A program made the position numbers and the translations under genes. DNA of 9,486 nucleotides from an uncultured Verrucomicrobiae bacterium (GTDB lineage Bacteria > Verrucomicrobiota > Verrucomicrobiia > Verrucomicrobiales > DEV007), in assembly GCA_937898895.1 (NCBI GenBank), contig CALDKL010000863.1, positions 1 through 9,486 on the forward strand, written 5' to 3'. This document shows, one piece after another, positions 1-7,200 of this stretch. The first letter of the stretch is position 1; every line of letters begins with the position of its first letter. The notes under the pieces were generated by a model. It searched no databases. It saw only the letters and a list, made by a program, of their open reading frames with translations, and was not told where the DNA came from.

Positions 1-453
1 TTCCATCACGAATTCTCCTCTCTCCTCCTGAAGCAGAATGAGAACCTATTCGAATCGCGGCGCTGGACGGCTGCGAATGACCCCTCCTTCACCTACCGAG
101 CTCCCGGGGTGGTCGAGGAGCAGGACGGAGACCGCAGTGAGGCCACTCGCGTCCTCGCGGCCGAACAGGAGAAAACCGGCGGCTCCGGGAGCAGTCTCCT
201 CCGGGTCGACTTCGAATTGATGAAGGTGGGATTCCTCACCCCCTACAATCAGGTCTCCATCGAACAGGATCTCAACGAAACCGCCGCCCACCTCTTCACC
301 AATCCTGAACTCTGGGAATTCTGTCGGCAGTATCCCCGGATCGATCAGAAGGTCGACATCCTCATCGACTTTTACCGGCGACTCGATCCGAAACTGGATC
401 GGCTTTATTTCCGACGCCTCACCCTCGGCCCCACCTCCACCCCCGAGCCATGA
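1..453 (+). CDS. Putative zinc-metallopeptidase-like protein, C-terminal part (5' end outside window)
   Basis: The frame is open from the first base to the TGA at 451-453, giving 150 residues, so the gene starts upstream of the window. Seen: HHEFSS at residues 2-7 resembles the first part of an HExxH zinc-protease helix, but with Ser where the second His would be. A charged low-complexity stretch follows at about 38-65. The C-terminal segment SIEQDLNETAAHLF (86-99) recalls the downstream acidic ED-x-AE type helix that gives the third zinc ligand in gluzincin-like peptidases, such as the Peptidase_Mx1 group. Lys117 and the aromatic-rich tail fit that fold too. This family call is inference from motif shape and the enzyme may be inactive. 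If the motif is accidental the protein is simply hypothetical. The stop overlaps the nadC start by 4 bases (ATGA), so the two are probably cotranscribed and translationally coupled, although no functional link to NAD synthesis is evident. Confidence 0.6.
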   Translation, partial: FHHEFSSLLLKQNENLFESRRWTAANDPSFTYRAPGVVEEQDGDRSEATRVLAAEQEKTGGSGSSLLRVDFELMKVGFLTPYNQVSIEQDLNETAAHLFTNPELWEFCRQYPRIDQKVDILIDFYRRLDPKLDRLYFRRLTLGPTSTPEP

Positions 454-1316
454 ACCGAATCACCCGCATCCTCGTCGAACTGGCCCTGGAGGAAGATCTG
501 GGTCGGATCGGCGATCTCACGAGCCGACATTTCGTCGATGCCCGTCACCGTTCCTGCGGGCGAATCCTCGCCCGCGAGGCGTGTGTCGTCTCCGGGAACG
601 CCGTGGCCCGCCACGTCTGTGAGGCCATTTCGGAGGGAGACGACCTCGTCTACACCACCGTGCTCGGCGATGGCTCGGCAGCGGAATCGGGCGATCTCGT
701 CGCCACTATCGAGGGGCCCACCCGGCTCGTCCTCCAGGCTGAGCGGACCGTGCTGAATTTCCTGCAACGCCTCAGTGGTGTAGCCACGGTGACCCGCGCC
801 TATGCGGCCGCAATCGCCGGGACGCGGGCTCGTCTCCTCGATACCCGCAAGACCACTCCCGGCTGGCGGGAACTGGAGAAAGCAGCCGTCGTCCACGGGG
901 GCGGCACCAATCACCGCTTCGGCCTCTACGACGCCGTCATGGTGAAAGACAATCACCTGGTGGCCAACTCCGATCCGATCGATCTCGCCGCGAGGATCGC
1001 GGAGGTGCGACAGAGGCACCCTGAAATCCGCATTGAATTCGAGGCCGACCGTCTCGACCAGGTCGAAGCCTTTCTTCCTCTCGAAGGCGTCGACGTCATA
1101 CTCCTCGACAACATGTCGAATGAGATTCTGCGAAAGGCGGTCGGGTTGCGGGATCGCCTCCGCCCCACCGTCCTCCTCGAGGCGAGTGGCGGGGTGAATC
1201 TGAGCACGATCTCCGGCATTGCGAAAACCGGCGTCGATTTCATCTCCGTGGGTGCCCTGACCCATTCCGTCCGGGCCATTGATCTGGGACTGGACCTCGT
1301 TTCCTCTGATGTCTGA
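450..1316 (+). CDS. nadC: Nicotinate-nucleotide pyrophosphorylase (carboxylating) / quinolinate phosphoribosyltransferase
   Basis: NadC converts quinolinate plus PRPP to nicotinate mononucleotide, CO2 and pyrophosphate in the cytoplasm; it is the last step of de novo NAD-ring synthesis. The 288-residue length is normal for the family and the whole chain is present. Visible signatures are ERTVLNFLQRLSG (98-110), DTRKTTPG (131-138), HGGGTNHR (149-156), KDNH (166-169), the acidic strand EFEAD (196-200), LLDNM (218-222), EASGGVN (244-250) and DFISVGALTHS (263-273). Together these form the phosphate, PRPP and quinolinate sites of the type II phosphoribosyltransferase barrel. The ATG lies in an ATGA overlap with the preceding gene, has no clear Shine-Dalgarno sequence, and probably relies on coupling. 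The 3' end overlaps birA by 8 bases. No nadA or nadB is in the window. nadC-birA adjacency is seen in various bacteria. Confidence 0.97.
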   Translation: MNRITRILVELALEEDLGRIGDLTSRHFVDARHRSCGRILAREACVVSGNAVARHVCEAISEGDDLVYTTVLGDGSAAESGDLVATIEGPTRLVLQAERTVLNFLQRLSGVATVTRAYAAAIAGTRARLLDTRKTTPGWRELEKAAVVHGGGTNHRFGLYDAVMVKDNHLVANSDPIDLAARIAEVRQRHPEIRIEFEADRLDQVEAFLPLEGVDVILLDNMSNEILRKAVGLRDRLRPTVLLEASGGVNLSTISGIAKTGVDFISVGALTHSVRAIDLGLDLVSSDV

Positions 1317-2112
1317 GAAAATCCACGCCGAGATCGTGCGAGGGTGGCCCCAGGAAGACCTCGACCGTTTTCCTGCCGAACGATTCCGCCACCTCGACGC
1401 GACCGGTTCGACCAACGACGACCTTCTCGCCCTCGCCCGGTCCGGGGAGGTCCGCCCCTACGATCTGATTTCGGCTGATTTCCAGACTCAGGGGCGAGGT
1501 CGTCGCGGGGATCGTTGGGAGGCACCGTCGGGACGCAACCTGCTGTTCTCGATCGCCCTGCCCCTCGAGGGAGAGAGACAGCGTTGGCCACGCCTGCCGC
1601 ACCTCACCGCTTCGATTGTTGGAGCGGTGGTCGAGTCCATCCTCGGTCCCGGATACCGGCTCCAGGCAAAATGGCCCAACGACCTCCTCCACGATGGACG
1701 GAAGCTCGCGGGCATTCTTGTCGAAACCGTCCTCGCACCCTGGCCCTGCGCCATCGTCGGGATCGGTCTGAACGTGAATCTCCGTCACGAAGAGCTGCCG
1801 GATGAACTCCGTCCCATTGCCACGTCGCTCTACGAGCTGCTCGGCTGCGAATCGAGCCGCTGGTTCCTCCTCGGGCAGATCGTGCGTGGTTTCCTGAAAG
1901 GGTATCCAGAGAGGATCGAGGATTTTGCCACAGTGCTCGACTGGATCCGGGCCCGGGATTTTCTCGCCGGACAACAGCTCTCGGTACGCAGCGGACGCGA
2001 CTGGCATGAGGGCCTCGCGAGGGGCATTGGCGACGAGGGGGAATTGCTCCTCGAGGCTGCCTGCGGGGAGATCCTTCGCATTGTCAGTGCCGAGGAAATC
2101 CGACGAGGATGA
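1309..2112 (+). CDS. birA: Biotin--[biotin carboxyl-carrier protein] ligase, monofunctional (no HTH domain)
   Basis: BirA activates biotin with ATP to biotinyl-5'-AMP and transfers it to the target lysine of biotin-dependent carboxylases. The protein has 267 residues. Motifs are STND (34-37), the biotin/AMP loop QTQGRGRRGDRW (59-70), KWPND (121-125), KLAGILVE (132-139) and VGIGLNVN (150-157). The SH3-like C-terminal domain lies at about 215-265, with GDEGELLLE at 241-249. The chain starts directly with the catalytic domain, so there is no N-terminal winged helix and it should not itself repress biotin genes. The ATG at 1309 overlaps the nadC stop by 8 bases. A TTG at 1279 would add ten residues but lies deeper in nadC, so the ATG is preferred. 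No Shine-Dalgarno sequence is visible, so coupling to nadC is likely. The pyruvate carboxylase encoded downstream in this window is an obvious client. Confidence 0.96.
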   Translation: MSEKIHAEIVRGWPQEDLDRFPAERFRHLDATGSTNDDLLALARSGEVRPYDLISADFQTQGRGRRGDRWEAPSGRNLLFSIALPLEGERQRWPRLPHLTASIVGAVVESILGPGYRLQAKWPNDLLHDGRKLAGILVETVLAPWPCAIVGIGLNVNLRHEELPDELRPIATSLYELLGCESSRWFLLGQIVRGFLKGYPERIEDFATVLDWIRARDFLAGQQLSVRSGRDWHEGLARGIGDEGELLLEAACGEILRIVSAEEIRRG

Positions 2113-2132
2113 TCCCCTCCCCTTCGGGATCA
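2110..2132. terminator. Small hairpin between convergent birA and MOSC genes
   Basis: TGATCCC (2110-2116) and GGGATCA (2126-2132) form a perfect 7-bp stem around a 9-base loop. The left arm contains the birA stop TGA and the right arm contains the complement of the MOSC gene stop. It is the only candidate transcription-end signal in the 17-base gap and could act in both directions. There is no T-run on either strand, so it is not a canonical intrinsic terminator. Confidence 0.4.
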
Positions 2133-2978
2133 GGGTTCCTCGGAAAGCACCTCCACCTGATTCCCGATGCGGATTGTCCCCGACTTGGTTTCCTGGATGA
2201 AATTCACTCCAAAATACACGGCACCCGTTTGGCCCGGCTCCTGCCGAAACGTGGCCAGGGTCCGGAGCGGCTCACGGCCCCGCTGGCCGGTCTGCTGATC
2301 GGTTGTCGTGATGACGCAGCGGTCGCTTTTTCCGGCGCTGCGCAATACCACCGGGCCGATCCGGATCCATCTCCAGCCGTCTTCGGAAAAGGGTTCCCCA
2401 CCCGAGATGACAAGATTCGGTCGGAAACGGTCCATCGCTACGGAGCCACCCCCGCTCGCAACGATACGGCGATTCAGTTCTGCAAGCGAGGCCTCGCCTG
2501 TCACGAGCACGGGGGCGGCGTCGGCGAAGGAAACGAGATCACCGGGGCGCGCCGCCGCCTTTGTCACCTCGCGCCGGAAGGTGTCCCCGATCCGGACGAG
2601 GCGGCAACGGCATCCTAACAAACCACCCAGCCATTCCGCCGCTGTCTCGCCGCAGTCGTTGGCGGACAGTCCTTCGTGGTTCCAGACTCGCACCTTGCGG
2701 ACCGGGGCGGTGGGATCGGGAGAGCGGGAAACGGTCAGACTCGAGCCATCCTCCGCCGAGAGGACGAGCGAATCCTCCGAGAGCTGCGTCGCGATCCGAG
2801 CCATTGCGGGCAGGGTGCGCTGGGTGAGGAAGGTTCCTGCTTCATCCACGACGAGAAAGCGCCGATCCCCCGCGAACCCCAGATCGTCGAGAGTCACTTC
2901 CTCGACCGGAATTGCCCGGAGCGATTTCACAGGATGGAGAAAGAGCGCGGAGACCCGGAGCATGTCGCAAGTTGGCAT
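2130..2978 (-). CDS. MOSC-domain protein, mARC/YcbX-like molybdenum-cofactor protein
   Basis: The protein has 282 residues: an N-terminal MOSC_N beta-barrel (about 6-125, with FLHPVKSL at 13-20 and GFAGDRRFLVVD at 34-45) followed by a MOSC domain (about 140-280). Conserved C-terminal features are MDRFRPNLVISGG (182-194), DRCVITTTDQQTG (219-231) and EPLRTLATFR (236-245). In mARC and YcbX the Cys equivalent to C221 ligates molybdenum. Known members reduce N-hydroxylated compounds, with electrons from separate or fused redox modules. This protein ends without the C-terminal ferredoxin domain of E. coli YcbX, so it would need an external donor, and none is encoded here. The start at 2978 is chosen because AGAGGG precedes it at proper distance; a second ATG five codons later (2963) also fits the family but has no such site. 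It is probably the third gene of an operon with the lipoprotein and membrane protein upstream. The substrate is unknown. Confidence 0.9.
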   Translation of the reverse strand: MPTCDMLRVSALFLHPVKSLRAIPVEEVTLDDLGFAGDRRFLVVDEAGTFLTQRTLPAMARIATQLSEDSLVLSAEDGSSLTVSRSPDPTAPVRKVRVWNHEGLSANDCGETAAEWLGGLLGCRCRLVRIGDTFRREVTKAAARPGDLVSFADAAPVLVTGEASLAELNRRIVASGGGSVAMDRFRPNLVISGGEPFSEDGWRWIRIGPVVLRSAGKSDRCVITTTDQQTGQRGREPLRTLATFRQEPGQTGAVYFGVNFIQETKSGTIRIGNQVEVLSEEP

Positions 2979-2982
2979 CAAA

Positions 2983-2988
2983 CCCTCT
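2983..2988 (-). promoter_or_regulatory. Shine-Dalgarno site of the MOSC gene
   Basis: On the - strand AGAGGG lies four bases before the ATG at 2976-2978. It is the clearest ribosome-binding site in the window and decides for the 2978 start over the ATG at 2963, which has a pyrimidine-containing upstream sequence. Confidence 0.55.
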
Positions 2989-3009
2989 GCGCTGCCAGAG
3001 CCAAGAGGG

Positions 3010-3435
3010 TCAATTCCGTCCCGTCTCCGTCGTCTCGTTCGCCGGATTCGGGTCTGCCTCTCCCCCATCCCATTCCGGATGATTGAGGACGAGATAGGCG
3101 TGCAGCGCCTCGAGGAAAAAGAGATATTCGTGTCGTGAAGAGGTGTGTGGATTGCCGTCCCACCCGAGCACGAAGAGGGCCTTTTCTCCGCCGAGGGTCT
3201 CGAGCACATCCTTGCGGAACTCACCCACGATCTTGCCTGTGGCCGGATCTTTGTCGACTCGGAGATGGGCTGCAGGATCGGTGCTGATCACAAAATGATG
3301 CACGCTCGTGATGTGTTTGGCCACACTCGCTTCCTCGGGATGCCAGTTGGCCGACTCCGTGGGATCCGGCGCTTTTTCTCCGGAACAGGAGGCAAAGAAA
3401 AGAAAGGCCAGAGAGAATGGGATGAGGCGCTTCAT
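3010..3435 (-). CDS. Small His-rich predicted lipoprotein of unknown function
   Basis: The protein has 141 residues. A lipoprotein signal is clear: basic MKR, a hydrophobic run (4-15) and a lipobox-like FASC with the acylated Cys at 17, followed by SGEK. The mature part should be anchored in a membrane and face the periplasm or outside. It is hydrophilic and carries nine histidines in about 125 residues (including HITSVHH at 41-47 and HEY at 102-104), with an aromatic helix-like segment at 103-118 and an acidic, Asn/Thr-rich tail. I recognise no family. The ATG is used. A GTG six bases upstream (3441) is a real alternative, because AAGAG at the preceding gene's stop is better spaced from it. 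It sits 18 bases after the membrane-protein stop and 31 bases before the MOSC gene, so it is most likely cotranscribed. Periplasmic metal binding for the neighbouring transporter is a guess from the His content. Confidence 0.75.
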   Translation of the reverse strand: MKRLIPFSLAFLFFASCSGEKAPDPTESANWHPEEASVAKHITSVHHFVISTDPAAHLRVDKDPATGKIVGEFRKDVLETLGGEKALFVLGWDGNPHTSSRHEYLFFLEALHAYLVLNHPEWDGGEADPNPANETTETGRN

Positions 3436-3453
3436 TGGCACGGGAGAACGCTC

Positions 3454-4089
3454 TTAGGCCCAGTCATTCCAGGTATGCCACGTCCGCCAGGTGACGTTGG
3501 CGAAGCAAATCACGGCGGTAATCAGACAGATGGCGGGACCCAGTTTGGGACTCTTCACGATCCGAGGCATGAAGGAGGCCACTGCCGTAACACTGCAAAA
3601 TCCCAGAGCAGTCCCCAGAAAAACGATCGAGGTCGCCAGGGCCGTGTGGGCGAGACCTTTCATCCCGATGGCTCCGCCAATCATCGCGTAGCCGATTGTG
3701 TCCGGACAGGGAATGAACCCGATGGCCGCTCCCGTGAGAAAAGGCCGCTTCGGATCGAGCATCTTCTGCGCCCGTTCCACTTCTCCCCCCTTGCGGAAGG
3801 CCTCCCGCAGCAGCAGGCAACCAAGGACGAGGAGGATGGGAATGTCGACGTGACTGATCCAGAATTTCCCGGATGGCCAGACGCCCAGGAGTGCCTTGAG
3901 AAAAAACTGTCCCACTCCGAGAGCCAGAGCCATGAGCAGTCCGTGGGCGACTGCCATACCCAGGGTGAACTGCCAGGCTTTCCTCATCCCCATCCCTCCT
4001 GTCGCCAGCAACAAGGGAGTCGGATGCCCCGGGAAAAACACATGGCAGAAGGAAAAGGTGGTGAGGAAGATTGCCGATTCGAGGGGCAT
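3454..4089 (-). CDS. Polytopic membrane protein resembling NicO/RcnA-type (or DsbD/SafE-like) transporters
   Basis: The protein has 211 residues and about six hydrophobic segments (roughly 5-30, 41-66, 80-96, 118-142, 146-173 and 184-200), indicating an inner-membrane protein. Two pseudo-repeated signatures stand out: FFPGHPTPLL (18-27) followed by a membrane helix containing AHG (48-50), and GFIPCPD (124-130) opening the second half. This order of a Gly-His motif, a helix His and an I/L-PCP motif is what I know from the nickel/cobalt NicO/RcnA family and the related DsbD/SafE-like LysE-clan proteins. Metal-ion transport is therefore plausible, but the substrate is not shown, and the long His-rich loop of RcnA is absent. 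The ATG at 4089 is the first start after an in-frame stop at 4117-4119. No Shine-Dalgarno sequence is seen. It is the first gene of the apparent operon with the lipoprotein and MOSC genes. Confidence 0.75.
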   Translation of the reverse strand: MPLESAIFLTTFSFCHVFFPGHPTPLLLATGGMGMRKAWQFTLGMAVAHGLLMALALGVGQFFLKALLGVWPSGKFWISHVDIPILLVLGCLLLREAFRKGGEVERAQKMLDPKRPFLTGAAIGFIPCPDTIGYAMIGGAIGMKGLAHTALATSIVFLGTALGFCSVTAVASFMPRIVKSPKLGPAICLITAVICFANVTWRTWHTWNDWA

Positions 4090-4117
4090 GACTGCGAGGA
4101 TGCGGCAAACCTTAGTT

Positions 4118-4134
4118 CAATAATATTATAATTG
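4118..4134. promoter_or_regulatory. Near-perfect 17-bp palindrome, possible operator in the divergent promoter
   Basis: CAATAATATTATAATTG is symmetrical about 4126 except for one A/A pair (4122/4130). Inside it, ATAATATTAT (4120-4129) is a perfect palindrome. It covers the putative -10 element of the membrane-protein operon, where a repressor would act. The half-site ATTATAA resembles those bound by Fur-family regulators such as PerR, but the spacing differs from the 7-1-7 consensus. AT-rich DNA makes chance symmetry easy. Confidence 0.35.
4125..4130 (-). promoter_or_regulatory. Putative -10 element for the NicO-like/lipoprotein/MOSC operon
   Basis: On the - strand the hexamer is TATAAT, identical to the sigma-70 consensus, and would start a transcript near 4118, about 29 bases before the ATG at 4089. 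No good -35 is seen at 16-18 bases; the best, TTCACA, is about 20 bases upstream. Because ATTATAAT (4125-4132) is self-complementary, TATAAT also reads on the + strand at 4127-4132 and could serve pyc with a leader of about 146 bases. The surrounding 40 bases are much more AT-rich than the rest of the window. Confidence 0.45.
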
Positions 4135-4270
4135 CAATAATTTTTGTAACTGTGAACCAATGAAAGTTCTCCCCCGATTTCTCTCCCTGTATCGGGCACG
4201 AAACAACTCTCGCCATCGAGTCCGCCTGGGATTTCGCAAAAATCCGTCTTTCCGATGGGATCGCCCGGCA

Positions 4271-4276
4271 TATAGT
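4271..4276 (+). promoter_or_regulatory. Possible -10 element giving a leaderless pyc transcript
   Basis: TATAGT lies nine bases before the pyc ATG (4285-4287). If used as a -10 it would place the transcription start at about 4283-4285, so the mRNA would begin at or next to the start codon. That would agree with the lack of any Shine-Dalgarno sequence before pyc. No convincing -35 is present about 17 bases upstream (CTTTCC), so the call is tentative. Confidence 0.3.
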
Positions 4277-4284
4277 GGCGACCC

Positions 4285-7200
4285 ATGTCCGAGACCACCT
4301 ATCAGGAACCCTCCCGACCCTTGAAACTCATGGCCGTGAACCGGGGCGAAATCGCCATCCGGATCTTTCGTGCCGCCACCGAGTTGGGTCTGCGAACCGT
4401 CGCGATCTATGCGGAGGAAGACCGTTTTTCCCGCCACCGCTTCAAGGCCGACGAAGCCTATCGCCTGCGCAAGGAAAAGGGTCCGGTGGGTGCCTATCTC
4501 GACATCGAGGGCATCATCCATCTCGCCAAAGAAAAAGGCGTGACCCTGATCCATCCGGGATATGGATTTCTCTCGGAGAATCCGAACTTCGCCCGTGCCT
4601 GTCGTGAGGCGGGCATCACCTTCATCGGGCCCGATCCCGAGATGCTCGATGCGATGGGCGACAAGGTCTCGGCCCGCGCCCTTGCCAAAAAAGTCAACGT
4701 GCCCACGCTGCCCGGCACCGAGGAACCGGTCACGGATCGGGCGGAAGCACGGAAGATCGCCCGCGAGATCGGATTCCCTCTCATCATCAAAGCCGCATTC
4801 GGCGGAGGCGGTCGCGGCATGCGGGTTGTGCAGAAAGAGGGCGACCTGGATGGACTGCTCGACCAGGCCCAGACCGAAGCGGAAAACGCCTTCGGCAATC
4901 CGGCGGTCTTCCTCGAGCGCTTCGTCGGGCGCGCCAAGCATATCGAGGTGCAGATCCTCGGCGACAAGCACGGCAATATCGTCCACCTCCACGAGCGCGA
5001 CTGCTCGGTGCAACGCCGCCACCAGAAGGTGATCGAAATCGCCCCCTCGGTGAACCTCGACGAAACGGTCCGCAGAGAACTTTGCCAGGCCTCCGTCGCC
5101 CTCGCCGCAGAGATCGGATACAACAACGCGGGCACCGTCGAGTTCCTCTACGACATCGATTCGAAGGAGTGGTTCTTCATCGAGATGAATCCCCGCATCC
5201 AGGTCGAGCACACCGTGACGGAGGTGATCACCGGGATCGATCTGGTCCGCTCGCAAATTCTCGTGGCGCAGGGACACACGCTGTTCAGTCACGAGATCGA
5301 CATTCCCGCGCAGGACGAGATCCCGCGAAACGGCTTTGCCGTCCAGGCGCGAATCACGACGGAAGATCCCGCGCACGGCTTCGCTCCGGATTACGGAAAG
5401 ATCCTCAATTATCGATCCGCCGCCGGTTTTGGAATCCGTCTCGACGCCGGCGCGGGCGATGCGGGTTCGGTCGTGACTCCCTACTACGATTCGATGCTGG
5501 TGAAGCTGACCGCTTCGGGCCAGCGCTTCGACATCGCGCTGCAGCGCATGCACCGCGCCCTGCGTGAATTCCGCATTCGCGGGGTGAAGACGAATATTCC
5601 CTTTCTCGAGAACGTCGTCCTCGACGAGACCTTCCGTTCGGGCAACGCCACGACCCGTCTCATCGACACCAATCCGGATCTCTTCAAGTTCGTGCCCCGC
5701 CGCGACCGGGCCTCCAAGCTGCTCGCCTATCTCGGCGATGTGACTGTGAACGGAAACGCCACGGCCAAGGGATACCGCCCCGCCGAAGTGCTGGCACCGG
5801 CCCGGGTTCCGGGATTCGACGTGAAAGGTGACGTTCCGAAAGGATCCCGCGACCGCCTCCGCGAACTCGGACCGGAGAAATTCGCCGCCTGGATCCGCGA
5901 GCAGAAGCCCCTCCTCGTCACCGATACGACGATGCGCGACGCCCATCAGTCGCTCATCGCGACGCGCATGCGTACCGTCGACATGCTCAACATCGCCGAG
6001 GTCGTCGCCCATCGCACCCCGAATCTCTTCAGTCTCGAAATGTGGGGGGGGGCCACCTTCGACACGGCGATGCGCTTTCTCAGGGAATCGCCCTGGGACC
6101 GGCTCCGCGAGCTGCGCGAGAAAATCCCGAACATCTGCTTCCAGATGCTTTTCCGCGGTTCGAACGCAGTTGGCTACTCGAACTATCCCGACAACGTCGT
6201 GGCCGGTTTCGTGAAGCACGCCGCCGCCTCGGGGATGGACATCTTCCGCATCTTCGATTCACTCAACTTCCTGCCCAACATGACCGTGGCGATGGAGGCG
6301 GTGCGCGATCAGCCGCTTGCCATTTGCGAAGCGGCGATCTGCTACACCGGAGATATCGACGATCCGAAACGCGACAAATACTCGCTGAAGTACTACGTCG
6401 CGAAGGCGAAGGAACTCGAGAAGATGGGCGCACACATCCTCGCCATCAAGGACATGGCCGGGCTCTGCCGTCCCTTCGCGGTCCGGAAGCTCGTCACCGC
6501 GCTGCGCGAGGAAATCGGACTGCCGATCCACTTTCACACCCACGACAGCTCGGGAATCAACGCCGCCTCGGTCCTCTCCGCCACCGATGCCGGGGTCGAT
6601 ATCGCCGACCTCGCCCTGGCCTCCATGTCCGGCTCGACGAGCCAGCCGAATCTCAACTCCGTCTGCGCGGCCCTGCGCGGGCAGGATCGCGACCCCGCCC
6701 TCGACCTCGATGCGCTCAACGAAATGTCGGACTACTGGGAGGAGGTCCTCGAATTTTACAAGCCCTTCAACACCGCTCCCCGTGCCGGATCGGCGGAGGT
6801 CTACTTTCACGAAATGCCCGGCGGCCAGTTCACCAATCTCAAGGAACAGGCCAACGCCATGGGCCTCGGCCATCGCTGGCCCGAGATCGCGCGCACCTAT
6901 GCCGAGGTCAACCAGCTCTTCGGCGACATCATCAAGGTGACGCCCAGCTCGAAGGTCGTCGGCGATATGTGCATGTATCTCATCACCCGTGGGATCCGTC
7001 CGCAGGATGTGCCCGGACTCACGCCCGGTTCCCACGACTTTCCCGAATCCGTCATCGACATGCTCTCGGGTGGCCTCGGTCAGCCCGATGGGGGATGGCC
7101 CCGCGAGGTGCAGAAGGTCGTTTTGGGCGATCGCATTCCCACGACAAAACGTCCCGGCGAACTCGCCGCTCCCGTCGACCTCGAGGCGACGAGGGCCACG

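Larger units (their letters stand above)
4090..4284. other. Divergent intergenic region between the membrane-protein operon and pyc
   Basis: This 195-base non-coding gap is the longest in the window. It holds the AT-rich promoter and palindrome (about 4110-4150). The pyc-proximal part contains two short inverted repeats: CCCGAT/ATCGGG (4173-4178 and 4191-4196, loop 12) and GGATTT/AAATCC (4229-4234 and 4240-4245, loop 5). There is no recognisable riboswitch, small RNA gene or Shine-Dalgarno site. Confidence 0.6.

Noticed and set aside
1279..1308. TTG start extending birA by ten codons
   Set aside because: It lies 38 bases inside nadC with no ribosome site. The ATG at 1309 in the short stop/start overlap is the normal arrangement.
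405..1415. 336-codon antisense frame over nadC
   Set aside because: It covers the clearly conserved nadC gene and shows no motif of its own.
2110..2132. Classical rho-independent terminator
   Set aside because: A stem is present but there is no T-run on either strand, here or at 7778-7813, so both are recorded only as hairpins probably involved in transcript ends.
2308..3138. 276-codon + strand frame over the MOSC gene
   Set aside because: Ser/Arg-rich shadow translation; the - strand has conserved MOSC_N and MOSC motifs.
2979..3224. Longer N-terminus for the MOSC gene (start at 3224)
   Set aside because: The extra 82 codons are Arg/Ser-rich, overlap the lipoprotein gene and are absent from the MOSC family. 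The SD at 2983-2988 supports the start at 2978.
3145..4131. 328-codon + strand frame over the lipoprotein and membrane-protein genes
   Set aside because: The translation is His/Gly/Glu-rich without domains, whereas the opposite strand gives a lipoprotein signal and several membrane helices.
4126..6219. 697-codon open frame antisense to pyc
   Set aside because: It is the mirror of a GC-rich, strongly biased coding region. Its translation is low-complexity and rich in Asp/Glu/His/Arg/Gly with no domain, while the + strand encodes unmistakable pyruvate carboxylase.
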